Positions 45,805-54,330 of a stretch of 54,830 nucleotides of DNA are shown piece after piece; the first letter of the stretch is position 1, and each line of letters starts with the position of its first letter. The DNA comes from Rubrivivax sp. (GTDB taxonomy: Bacteria; Pseudomonadota; Gammaproteobacteria; Burkholderiales; Burkholderiaceae_C). A model generated the notes under the pieces. That model was given only the letters and a program-made list of their open reading frames with translations, was not told the origin of the DNA and did no database searches. The stretch covers positions 1 to 54,830 of the forward strand of contig JAUXVE010000007.1 of NCBI GenBank assembly GCA_030680415.1, given 5' to 3'. The position numbers and the translations under genes are program-made.

Positions 45805-47313
45805 GTGAACCCCAGATCCACCTGCATCGGTGCGGCCCAGCGCGGCGTATCCAACACGGTCCTGCTGGTGCTCATCGTCGTCGTCGCCGTCGTGGCGGCG
45901 GCGGTCACGGGCCTGCTCATGAACATCTTCGAGCGCAAGCAGGAAGCCGCCGCCGCCTACACCCAGCTCGTGGAGGTCACCGAGGACACCACCGACGCGG
46001 CGAAATGGGGCGTCAACTGGCCCAAGCAGTATGGCTCCTATCTGCTGACGGCGCAGGCCACGCGCACGCGTTTCGGCGGCCACGGTGGCAGCGAGGCGCT
46101 GCCCGAGGAAAAGATCGAACGCGATCCGTGGCTCAAGCGCATGTTCCTCGGCTACGCGTTCTCGATCGACTACCGCGACCGGCGCGGCCACGCCTACATG
46201 CTGGCCGACCAGGAGCAGACCGAGCGGCTGACCAAACCCCAGACCGGGTCGTGCCTGCACTGCCACGCGTCGATCATGCCGCTGTACCGCAGCCTCGGCG
46301 ACGGCGATGCAATGAAGGGCTTCGCCGAGAGCTACAAGTTCTCGTACAAGGACCTGAGCGCCAAGTTGCACGAATCGGGGCATGCGCATCCGGTGAGTTG
46401 CGTCGACTGCCATGATCCGAAGACGATGCAGTTGCGCGTCACGCGCCCCGGCTTCATCCAGGGCATCCAGGCGCTGGCCACGTCCGAAGCTGCCGTGCCG
46501 CACCTGCCGTCGATCGAGCGCTGGCGGGCGTCGAGCCGCGCCAGGCCCTACGATCCGAATACCGACGCGTCGCGTACCGAAATGCGCTCGTACGTGTGCG
46601 GCCAGTGCCACGTCGAGTACTACTGCTCGTCGCAGATGCCGCTCACCTTCCCGTGGGGCAAGGGCCTGCGCGCCGGCGACCAGGAGAAGTTCTGGAACGA
46701 AGTCAAGTTCGCCAGCGGCGAGCGCTTCTTCGACTACAAACACGCCGAGACCGGTGCGCCGATCCTGAAGGCGCAGCATCCGGAGTTCGAGCTGTGGAGC
46801 CAGGGCGTGCATGCGCGCAGCGGCGTGTCCTGCGCCGACTGCCACATGCCCTACGGGCGTGACGGCGCCACCAAGGTCACCGACCACTGGGTGCGCAGCC
46901 CGCTGCTGAACGTCAGCCGCGCCTGCCAGACCTGCCACAAGCAGTCCGAGACAGAGATCAAGGCCCGCGTCGACCAGATTCAGACGCGCAACTTCGAGTT
47001 GATGCAGCGCGGTGGCGTGGCCATCGTGGCGCTGATCGACGCCATCAACGCCGCCAGGAAGGATGGCGCCGCACCCGAGCAGTTGCGGGCAGCGCAGGAA
47101 CTGCAGCGCCAGGCCCAGTGGCGGCTGGACTTCATCGCGGCCGAGAACTCGATGGGTTTCCATGCCCCGCAAGAGGCGGCGATGGTGCTCGGCGAGGCGC
47201 TCGACTACGCCCGCCAGGGTGAACTGGCGGCGGCAAGCTGGCGCTCGCCGCAGGCCAAGCCGGTGGCTGCAGCAGATGCTGTCGCGCCGGCGGCGCCGGT
47301 CAAGAAGCCCTGA
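45805..47313 (+). CDS. nrfA: ammonia-forming cytochrome c nitrite reductase NrfA, CxxCH variant
   Basis: 502 residues, GTG start preceded by GGAGG at 45795-45799. An N-terminal hydrophobic segment (signal or anchor) is followed by five haem motifs: CLHCH (150-154), CVDCH (199-203), CGQCHVEYY (265-272), CADCH (343-347) and CQTCH (374-378). The active-site haem motif, normally CxxCK, is CLHCH here, so the haem iron probably has His in place of Lys. The catalytic Tyr after haem 3, the His of QGVHARSG and the LKAQHPE segment are conserved. It reduces nitrite to ammonium in the periplasm. Confidence 0.93.
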   Translation: MNPRSTCIGAAQRGVSNTVLLVLIVVVAVVAAAVTGLLMNIFERKQEAAAAYTQLVEVTEDTTDAAKWGVNWPKQYGSYLLTAQATRTRFGGHGGSEALPEEKIERDPWLKRMFLGYAFSIDYRDRRGHAYMLADQEQTERLTKPQTGSCLHCHASIMPLYRSLGDGDAMKGFAESYKFSYKDLSAKLHESGHAHPVSCVDCHDPKTMQLRVTRPGFIQGIQALATSEAAVPHLPSIERWRASSRARPYDPNTDASRTEMRSYVCGQCHVEYYCSSQMPLTFPWGKGLRAGDQEKFWNEVKFASGERFFDYKHAETGAPILKAQHPEFELWSQGVHARSGVSCADCHMPYGRDGATKVTDHWVRSPLLNVSRACQTCHKQSETEIKARVDQIQTRNFELMQRGGVAIVALIDAINAARKDGAAPEQLRAAQELQRQAQWRLDFIAAENSMGFHAPQEAAMVLGEALDYARQGELAAASWRSPQAKPVAAADAVAPAAPVKKP

Positions 47314-47320
47314 ACCCTGT

Positions 47321-47956
47321 TCAGGGTCCGCCGAGCGGCTGCACGATCAGCCGCTCGACGAAGGCGCTGCGCGCCTGCTTCTGCGCCGCCGACCCCTGGC
47401 GGTTGAGCAGTGACTCGGCCACCTCGTAGCTGTAAAGCAGGAAGGCACGCATGGCGGCCTCTTCGGCGGCAAAGCCGAGCCCGCCGAAGACCTGCGTGTG
47501 GTAGGCGATGCGGCTGGCGTCGGCCTCGTCCACCGCCTGGCGCGCGATGTCGTCGCGCCGCGCCCAGGCGCGGATGGCCAGTTCGATGCGCGCCGCGCGG
47601 GCGGCGGCGCGGCCGCGAAAAGGCAGCGACATCACGTCACGCAACTGCGCGCGCGGGCTGGCGCTGGCGCTTTCCAGGCGCCGCGTGAGTTGCTCGGTGG
47701 CGCGCTCGCTCCAGGCCCGCAGCACGCGCCGCAGCAGGTCTTCGCGGTCGCGGAAGTGCCAGTAGAAACTGCCGCGCGTCACGCCCAGCTGGCCGGCCAG
47801 CACGTCGACGCGCACACGGTCGATGCCCTCGTCCACCAACACCGCGGTCGCCGCTTCGATCCAGGCTTCGGGCGTCAGCGACGCGCGCGCGGCTGCGGGC
47901 GCAGCGGCGGCGCGGCGGCGCTTGCGGGGAGCGGTGCGGGCGGTGGGTGAACTCAT
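47321..47956 (-). CDS. TetR family transcriptional regulator
   Basis: 211 residues. A basic N-terminus is followed by the TetR helix-turn-helix VDVLAGQLGVTRGSFYWHF with RDREDLLRRVLRAW, and a helical ligand-binding domain. It is transcribed away from the feruloyl-CoA synthase-like operon; a perfect 16-base palindrome in the shared 147-base region is its likely operator. It probably represses that operon and is released by a CoA-thioester or aromatic ligand (inference). It converges with nrfA. Confidence 0.9.
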   Translation of the reverse strand: MSSPTARTAPRKRRRAAAAPAAARASLTPEAWIEAATAVLVDEGIDRVRVDVLAGQLGVTRGSFYWHFRDREDLLRRVLRAWSERATEQLTRRLESASASPRAQLRDVMSLPFRGRAAARAARIELAIRAWARRDDIARQAVDEADASRIAYHTQVFGGLGFAAEEAAMRAFLLYSYEVAESLLNRQGSAAQKQARSAFVERLIVQPLGGP

Positions 47957-47991
47957 CGGCGGCGGCGATGCGGGAGCACGCGATCATGATG

Positions 47992-48009
47992 CCATGCACT
48001 GCTGTATGG
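47992..48009. promoter_or_regulatory. second, imperfect operator-like site
   Basis: CCATGCACTGCTGTATGG carries the half-site CCAT-x-CA and TGTATGG that recurs in the perfect palindrome at 48070-48085, so it may be a weaker regulator site nearer the tetR-type gene. The match is partial. Confidence 0.4.
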
Positions 48010-48069
48010 TGCCGCGGGCAAACCCCGATGCAGGGCAGGCCGGCGCCGCCTACCATCCGAACCCAAACA

Positions 48070-48085
48070 CATACACATGTGTATG
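48070..48085. promoter_or_regulatory. palindromic operator for the TetR regulator
   Basis: CATACACATGTGTATG is a perfect 16-base palindrome, 18 bases upstream of the CoA-ligase start and about 114 bases from the regulator start. Its length and symmetry suit TetR-type dimers, and its position would block the operon promoter or ribosome site region. Confidence 0.75.
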
Positions 48086-48103
48086 GACGAGACGGAGACA
48101 CGC

Positions 48104-49915
48104 ATGTCGAGCCGCTTCTTCGACAACCCGCACATGCTGGCGCCGCGGCAGACCGTGAAGACCCCGCTGCCGGGCGGCGGCTTCGTGCTGAATTCGCCCG
48201 AGCCGCTGCAGCCGTATGCGCGCTGCGTCGGTGCATGGCTGGAGCAATGGGCGCGTGAGACGCCCGAGGCGCTGGCCTTCGCCGAGCCCGCGGGCCCGGG
48301 CCGGGCCGGCGAGTGGCGCCGCCTGAGCTGGGGCGAGCTGCGCCGGCAGGTGGGCGCCGTGGCGCAGGGCCTGCTGGACCTGGACCTGCCCGCCGGCAAG
48401 CCCATTGCGATCCTGTCGGACAACGCGCTCGACCACCTGGTGCTGGTGCTGGCCGGCATGCACATCGGCCGCGCCGTGTGCACCATCAGCAGCGGCTATT
48501 GCCGGCTGGCGCAGGACGACTACAGCCGCATCCACGGCATCCTGCAGACACTGGACCCGGCGCTCGTCTATGCCTCCGACGCCGCCGTCTACGGCCCGGC
48601 GCTGGTGGACGCCGGCATCGGCGCGGTGGAGGTCTACAGCAGTGGTGCCGAACGCCGGCCGCGAGCGCTGCCCTACGCCCGCCTGGCCGCGAGCCGCGAG
48701 ACAGCGGCCGTGATGCAGGCCTACGGCGCCGTCACGCCCGAGACCCACGCCAAGTACCTGCTGACCAGCGGCAGCACCGGCCAGCCCAAGGTGGTGATCA
48801 ACACCCACCGCATGCTGTGCGCCAACCAGCAGATGCTGGCGCAGACGCTGCGCTTCCTCGACGCCGAGAAGCCGGTGCTGCTGGACTGGCTGCCCTGGAG
48901 CCACACCTTCGGCGGCAACCACAACGTGAACCTGGTGCTCAGGAGCGGCGGCACGCTGTACATCGACGATGGGCGGCCACTGCCCGGCGCCATCGACGGC
49001 ACCCTCGCCCACCTGCGCGAGGTGCAGCCCACCGTGTACTTCAACGTGCCGCGGGGCTACGAGATGATGTTGCCCACGCTGGAGCGCGACGACGCGCTCG
49101 CGCGCCGGTTCTTCGGCCGCCTGCGCATGCTGTTCTATGCCGGTGCCGGCATGCCGGTGTCGACCTGGCAGCGGCTGGAGGCGGTGGCGGCGCGCGTACG
49201 CAGCGACCCGCTGTGGATGACCACCTCCTGGGGCAGCACCGAGACCGCGCCGGCCGTGACCTTTGCCAGCTGGAAGCTCGACCGCCCCGGCGTCATCGGC
49301 CTGCCGCTGCCGGGCGTCAGCCTCAAGTTCACCCCAAACGGCGGCAAGCTGGAGATGCGCATCCGCGGCGACAACGTCTTCCCCGGCTACCGCGACAACG
49401 ACGAAGCCACGCGCGCCGCGTTCGACGAAGACGGCTACTACTGCATCGGCGACGCGGGTCACCTGCTGGACGAAGACGATGCGCTGCAGGGCGTGGTCTT
49501 CAACGGCCGCGTGGCCGAGGACTTCAAGCTCACCAGCGGCACCTGGGTCAGCGTCGGCACGCTGCGCATCAAGGTGGTGTCGGCGCTGGCGCCGTATGCG
49601 CAGGACGTCGTCATCACCGGCCACGACCGCAGCGAGATCGGTGCGCTGGTGTTCCTCACCGAAGCCGGCCGCGCCGTGCCGCACGATGAGATGGCCGGCC
49701 ACCTGCGCGAGGGCCTGCGTGCCCTCAGGGACGAAGGCGCCGGTTCCTCGCAGACACCCACGCGCGCGCTGCTGCTGCCCGATGCACCGAACGCCGCCGC
49801 CGGCGAGATCACCGACAAGGGCTACATCAACCAGCGTCTGGTGCTGGCGCGGCGCGCCGCCGAGGTCCAAGCGCTGTACGCAACGCCGGCCGATCCCCGT
49901 GTCATCAGGCCCTGA
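48104..49915 (+). CDS. fcs: feruloyl-CoA synthase-like acyl-CoA ligase
   Basis: 603 residues of the AMP-binding superfamily, in the feruloyl-CoA synthase subgroup. Motifs are the P-loop YLLTSGSTGQPKVVINTH, TSWGSTETAPAV, and DGYYCIGDAGHLLDEDDALQG. It activates an aromatic acid (hydroxycinnamate-type) to its CoA thioester using ATP. An upstream frame from 48077 overlaps the operator; the ATG at 48104 has a GGAG site eight bases before it. It starts the operon controlled by the divergent TetR gene. The exact acid is not fixed by sequence. Confidence 0.88.
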   Translation: MSSRFFDNPHMLAPRQTVKTPLPGGGFVLNSPEPLQPYARCVGAWLEQWARETPEALAFAEPAGPGRAGEWRRLSWGELRRQVGAVAQGLLDLDLPAGKPIAILSDNALDHLVLVLAGMHIGRAVCTISSGYCRLAQDDYSRIHGILQTLDPALVYASDAAVYGPALVDAGIGAVEVYSSGAERRPRALPYARLAASRETAAVMQAYGAVTPETHAKYLLTSGSTGQPKVVINTHRMLCANQQMLAQTLRFLDAEKPVLLDWLPWSHTFGGNHNVNLVLRSGGTLYIDDGRPLPGAIDGTLAHLREVQPTVYFNVPRGYEMMLPTLERDDALARRFFGRLRMLFYAGAGMPVSTWQRLEAVAARVRSDPLWMTTSWGSTETAPAVTFASWKLDRPGVIGLPLPGVSLKFTPNGGKLEMRIRGDNVFPGYRDNDEATRAAFDEDGYYCIGDAGHLLDEDDALQGVVFNGRVAEDFKLTSGTWVSVGTLRIKVVSALAPYAQDVVITGHDRSEIGALVFLTEAGRAVPHDEMAGHLREGLRALRDEGAGSSQTPTRALLLPDAPNAAAGEITDKGYINQRLVLARRAAEVQALYATPADPRVIRP

Positions 49916-49939
49916 CCGCCGTCTGCAGGAAGCCCGCCC

Positions 49940-50758
49940 ATGAGCCTTGCGTTCACACCCCTGGCCGATGCGCCACCCGCGCTGGCCACGCTGCACCTGC
50001 TGCGCCTGGAGCAAGCCGGCGCCGTGCTGCACGTGCGCCTGAACCGGCCGGCCAAGCGCAACTCGATCAGCGACGAGCTGCTGGCGCAGCTGCACACCGC
50101 CTTCATCCACATGCCCCAGGGCGTGCGCGCGGCGCTGCTCAGCGGCGAAGGCGAACACTTCTGCGCCGGCCTGGACCTGAGCGAGGTGAGCGAGCGCAAC
50201 GTTACCGAAGGCATGCAGCATTCACGCGCCTGGCACGCCTGCTTCGACGCCATCCAGTACGGCCCGGTGCCGGTGATCGCGGTGCTGCACGGCGCGGTGG
50301 TCGGCGGCGGGCTGGAGCTGGCGGCCGCCGCCCACCTGCGCGTGGCCGAGGCCAGCGCCTTCTACGCCCTGCCCGAAGGCACACGCGGCATCTTCGTCGG
50401 CGGCGGCGGCTCGGTGCGCATCAGCCGCCTGATCGGCGTCGCGCGCATGACCGACATGATGCTCGCCGGCCGCGTCTTCGATGCCGACGAAGGCCAGGCC
50501 TTCGGCATCAGCAACTACCGCGTCGAGGACGGCGCCGGCCTGGCGCGAGCGCTCGCGCTCGGCACCAGGATCGCCGGCAATACACCGTTGTCCAACTACG
50601 CCATCACGCAGGCGCTGCCGCGCATTGCCGACCTGCCGGCCAGCGACGGGCTGTTCATGGAGTCGCTGATCTCGTCCATCGCGCAGGGCGACGACGCGGC
50701 CAAGGAGCGCGTGCGCGACTTCCTCGAAAAGCGCGCCGCCAAGGTCGGCAAGCCGTGA
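49940..50758 (+). CDS. enoyl-CoA hydratase/crotonase family protein
   Basis: 272 residues of the crotonase fold. VLHVRLNRPAKRNSISDELL, the oxyanion-hole segments GEGEHFCAGLDLSEV and AVVGGGLELAAAAHLRVAEA, and the C-terminal helix region FGISNYRVEDGAG are present. Crotonase catalytic Glu positions cannot be fixed without alignment. It lacks the typical features I associate with feruloyl-CoA hydratase-aldolase, so it may hydrate the CoA-activated side chain in a beta-oxidative route. It follows fcs after 24 bases. Confidence 0.85.
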   Translation: MSLAFTPLADAPPALATLHLLRLEQAGAVLHVRLNRPAKRNSISDELLAQLHTAFIHMPQGVRAALLSGEGEHFCAGLDLSEVSERNVTEGMQHSRAWHACFDAIQYGPVPVIAVLHGAVVGGGLELAAAAHLRVAEASAFYALPEGTRGIFVGGGGSVRISRLIGVARMTDMMLAGRVFDADEGQAFGISNYRVEDGAGLARALALGTRIAGNTPLSNYAITQALPRIADLPASDGLFMESLISSIAQGDDAAKERVRDFLEKRAAKVGKP

Positions 50759-50765
50759 TCCGGGC

Positions 50766-52013
50766 ATGAGCATGTTCAACGCCTTCGACGACGTCTTCAT
50801 CCTCGACGGCGTGCGCACGCCGATGGTCGACTACCAGGGCGCCTTTGCCGACGCCAACCCCATCGACCTGGGCATCAAGGCGGCACGCGCCGTGCTGGCG
50901 CGCTCCGGCGTGGCGCCGGCCGCGGTGGATTCGGTGGTCACCGGCAACATGGCGCCGGGCGGCTTCGACCAGTTCTACGTTGCGCGCCACATCGGCCTGT
51001 ATGCCGGCGTGCCGCTGGAGGTGCCCGCGCTCAACGCGCAGCGCATCTGCGGCACCGGCTTCGAGGTCTTCCGCCAGGCCGGCGAACAGATCATGCTCGG
51101 CTGCGCCGCCCTGGCGCTGGTGGTGGGCACCGAGAGCATGACGCGCAACCCGATCGCCGCCTTCGAACACCGCGGCGGCTTCCGCCTCGGCGCGCCCGTC
51201 GCCTTCAAGGACTACCTGTGGGAAGCGCTCAGCGACCCGGCCGCGGTGTCGATGATCCAGACTGCCGAGAACCTGGCGCTCAAGTACGGCATCACGCGCG
51301 AGCAGGTGGACGCCTTTGCCGCGGGTTCGTTTGCGCGCGCCGTGGCGGCGCAGGAAGCCGGCTGGTTCGAAGGCGAGATCGTTGCGGTGACCAGCGAGAC
51401 CTTCGAGCTGCCCGGCTACAAGCCGCGCGGCATCCGCCTGTCGGGCAAGGCCAGCAGCGCCGACCGCGACACGCACCCGCGTCCGACGCCGCAAGAGGTG
51501 CTGGCCAGGCTGCGCACGGTGTTCAAGGACGGCGTGCAGACCGGCGGCAACAGCTCGGCGCTGACCGACGCCGCGGCGGCCGCGCTGGTGGCTTCGGGCG
51601 CGGTCGCCCGCGCCTAGGGCCGCGGGCACAACAGAACGCCGCTGGCCCGGCTGGCCGCAGCGGCCGTCGTCGGCGTGCCGCCCGAGATCATGGGCATCGG
51701 CCCGGCGCCGGCGATCCGACTGTTGCTGCAACGCGCCGGGCTCGAGCTCGCCGACATCGCGCGCTTCGAGATCAACGAAGCGCAAGGCGCCCAGACGCTG
51801 GCGGTGGCGCGCGAGCTGGGGCTGGACCTGGACCGCCTCAACGTCAAGGGCGGCGCCATCGCGCTCGGCCACCCGCTGGCCGCCACCGGCGTGCGCTTGA
51901 CGATCACGGTGGCGCGGCAGCTGCAGGAGATCGGCGGCCGCTGGGGCGTGGCTTCGGCCTGCATCGGCGGTGGCCAGGGCATCGCCCTGCTGGTCGAGAA
52001 CATGGCGGCATGA
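50766..52013 (+). pseudogene. thiolase (acetyl-CoA acetyltransferase) interrupted by an in-frame amber codon
   Basis: The first part (50766-51614) encodes the N-terminal thiolase domain with the nucleophilic Cys in QRICGTGFEVF. A TAG at 51615-51617 ends it. The same frame continues with VGVPPEIMGIGPAPAIRLLL and carries GGAIALGHPLAATGVRL and ASACIGGGQG, the C-terminal catalytic His and Cys. Around the TAG the family pattern ...ARGLxPLARL seems lengthened by a few residues, as if a short in-frame insertion (about 9-12 bases) brought in the stop. Either the gene is inactive, suppressed, or the base is an error. It sits between the crotonase gene and the solute-binding protein. Confidence 0.8.
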
Positions 52014-52117
52014 GCATGAGCCGCACCCACCCGGTCGCCGTGCCATTCGGTGAGCGCGACGCCGAGCGCATCGAGCCGATCCCGATTCCCGAAGACATCG
52101 AGGCACTGTGCCTGTGA
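52010..52117 (+). CDS. short ORF of unknown meaning (35 codons)
   Basis: Starts at an ATG overlapping the thiolase stop (ATGA) and reads MSMSRTHPVAVPFGERDAER and on to EDIEALCL. Acid-rich and Pro/Ile-rich, with no recognised family. It could be a remnant of a larger gene or a coupled micropeptide. It ends 28 bases before the solute-binding protein gene, whose own AAGGAG site is intact. Confidence 0.3.
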   Translation: MSMSRTHPVAVPFGERDAERIEPIPIPEDIEALCL

Positions 52118-52145
52118 TTCCCTGCCAACCCAAGGAGACAAAGCA

Positions 52146-53282
52146 ATGAAAGTGATTCTGCGCAAGACCCTGGCCGCCGCGGCGGCACTGCTGGCCACCA
52201 CCGCCTGGGCCGACGTGAACATCGGCGTCACGCTGTCGCTCACCGGCCCGGGCTCGGGCCTGGGCATCCCGGCGAACAACCAGTTCAAGCTCTGGCCGAA
52301 GGAGATCGCCGGCGAGAAGGTCAACCTGATCATCCTCGACGACGCGTCCGACCCCGGCAAGGGTGTCGGCAACGTGCGCCGCTTCGTCACCGACGACAAG
52401 GTCGACATGATCATCGGTGGCTCGATCACGGTGGTCTCTGCCGCCATCGCGCCGGTGGCCAGCGACGCCAAGACGGTGCAGCTGTCGGTGGCGCCGGTCG
52501 GCGTGCCGCCGGCGCAGGAACCCTGGATCTTCCGCCTGCCGCAGGGCTTTTCGGTGATGGCGCACCCGGTCGTCGAGCACATGAAGAAGCAGGGCGTGAA
52601 GACGCTCGGCTTCCTGGGCTACACCGACGCCTACGGCGAGCTCTGGCTGAAGGAGATCACGGCCCAGGGCGAGAAGGCCGGCATCAAGGTGGTGGCCAGC
52701 GAGCGCTTCGCGCGCACCGACACCAGCGTCACGCCGCAGGCGCTGAAGCTGGTTCAAGCGAACCCGGACGCGATGCTGGTCGTGGCCTCGGGTTCGGGCG
52801 CCGCGATGCCGCACATGGCGCTCGTCGAGCGCGGCTACAAGGGCAGGATCTACCAGACCCACGCCGCCGCCACGCCCGACCTGGTGCGCATCGGCGGCAA
52901 GAACGTCGAGGGCGCCTACGTCGTCTCCGGCCCGGCCGTGATCGCCGAGCAACTGCCCGACAACCACCCGTCCAAGCAGGTCGCCGTCGACTTCGTCACC
53001 AAGTACGAGGCCGCGGTCGGCAAGGGCATGCGCAACCAGTTTGCCGGCCACGCCTACGACGCGAAGATCGTGCTCGAAAAGGTGCTGCCGGTGGCGCTGA
53101 AGAAGGCCAGGCCCGGCACGCCCGAGTTCCGCGTCGCGCTGCGCGACGCCGTCGAGACCATGGGCCGCACCGTGTTCGCTCACGGCGTCATGAACTGGAC
53201 CCCGGCCGACCACTGGGGCTACACCAACGAGACCGGCGTCATGCTCAAGGTCGTGAACGGCCAGTTCGTGGTCGAGAAGTAG
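52146..53282 (+). CDS. branched-chain amino-acid-type ABC transporter, solute-binding protein
   Basis: 378 residues: signal peptide ending near TAWA, then the Leu/Ile/Val-binding fold with [45 protein letters not shown] and [20 protein letters not shown]. The sub-family found in aromatic clusters binds aromatic acids rather than amino acids; that is an inference from the neighbours (CoA ligase, crotonase). It is preceded by an AAGGAG site eight bases before the ATG and followed by the permease gene. Confidence 0.88.
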   Translation: MKVILRKTLAAAAALLATTAWADVNIGVTLSLTGPGSGLGIPANNQFKLWPKEIAGEKVNLIILDDASDPGKGVGNVRRFVTDDKVDMIIGGSITVVSAAIAPVASDAKTVQLSVAPVGVPPAQEPWIFRLPQGFSVMAHPVVEHMKKQGVKTLGFLGYTDAYGELWLKEITAQGEKAGIKVVASERFARTDTSVTPQALKLVQANPDAMLVVASGSGAAMPHMALVERGYKGRIYQTHAAATPDLVRIGGKNVEGAYVVSGPAVIAEQLPDNHPSKQVAVDFVTKYEAAVGKGMRNQFAGHAYDAKIVLEKVLPVALKKARPGTPEFRVALRDAVETMGRTVFAHGVMNWTPADHWGYTNETGVMLKVVNGQFVVEK

Positions 53283-53295
53283 ATCGCACCGAGGC

Positions 53296-54330
53296 ATGGA
53301 CGCGACGATCGCCGGCATCCTGGCGCTGGACGGGCTGACCAACGGCGCCATCTATGCGCTGCTGGCCCTGGCCACGGTGCTGGTGTTCGCCGTCACGCGG
53401 GTGATCTTCATCCCGCAGGGCGAGTTCGTTGCGTTCGGCGCGCTGACGCTGGCGCTGCTGCAGGGCGGCAAGGTGCCGGGCACGGTGTGGTTCCTGCTCG
53501 TGCTGGCCGGCGCCGTGGCGCTGGCCGACCTGGTGCACGGCCTGCGCCAGCGGCACCCGGCCGGCCGCATGTTCAAGCAGGCGCTGCGCACGCTGGCCTG
53601 GCCGCTGGCGGTTTCGATGATCGCGATCTGGGCCGCGCCCAAGGGCCTGCCGCTGCTGGCGCAGGCCGTGCTGACCGTCGCGCTGGTCACGCCCTTCGGG
53701 CCGCTGATCTACCGCCTGGCCTACGAGTCGCTGGCCGACGCCAGCGTGCTGGTACTGTTGATCGTCTCGGTGGGCGTGCACTTCGCGCTCGTCGGGCTGG
53801 GGCTGTACTTCTTCGGCGCCGAGGGCTTCCGCAACCCGAGCTTCTGGGATCAGCGCCTGTCCTTCGCCGGGTTCACGCTGTCGGGCCAGGCGGTGATCAT
53901 CTTCGTCGCCTCGCTGGCGCTGATCGTCGGCCTGTGGCTGTTCTTCGAGAAGTCGCTCGCCGGCAAGGCGCTGCGCGCCACCGCGGTCAACCGGCTGGGG
54001 GCGCGGCTGATGGGCATCGGCAGCGCGAGCGCGGGCCGGCTGTCGTTCACGATGGCGGCCTTCATCGGCGCGCTGTCGGGCCTGCTGATCGGGCCGACGA
54101 CGACCGTGTTCTACGACAGCGGCTTCCTCATCGGCCTCAAGGGTTTCGTCGCCGCAGTCTTCGCCGGCCTGTCCAGCTACCCGCTGGCGCTGGTGGGGGC
54201 ACTGGGCGTGGGCCTGCTCGAGAGCTTCGGCTCGTTCTGGGCCAGCGCCTACAAGGAGGTGATCGTCTTCGGGTCGATCCTGCCGGTGCTGTTGTGGCGC
54301 TCGCTGCGCGACCCGCACCCCGAGGACTGA
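53296..54330 (+). CDS. branched-chain amino-acid-type ABC transporter permease (LivH-like)
   Basis: 344 residues with about eight membrane segments, starting [31 protein letters not shown]. The permease loop is [22 protein letters not shown], where EAA-like contact with the ATPase is expected. It is longer than typical LivH (about 290-310) because of an insertion near residues 75-125. The usual livM, livG and livF partners do not follow in this window; the sequence changes into a repeat-like block right after the stop. Confidence 0.87.
   Translation: MDATIAGILALDGLTNGAIYALLALATVLVFAVTRVIFIPQGEFVAFGALTLALLQGGKVPGTVWFLLVLAGAVALADLVHGLRQRHPAGRMFKQALRTLAWPLAVSMIAIWAAPKGLPLLAQAVLTVALVTPFGPLIYRLAYESLADASVLVLLIVSVGVHFALVGLGLYFFGAEGFRNPSFWDQRLSFAGFTLSGQAVIIFVASLALIVGLWLFFEKSLAGKALRATAVNRLGARLMGIGSASAGRLSFTMAAFIGALSGLLIGPTTTVFYDSGFLIGLKGFVAAVFAGLSSYPLALVGALGVGLLESFGSFWASAYKEVIVFGSILPVLLWRSLRDPHPED

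Noticed and set aside
50655..53351. 898-codon minus-strand frame across thiolase, solute-binding protein and permease
   Set aside because: Runs antisense through three recognised genes and non-coding gaps; no motif; typical GC-rich shadow.
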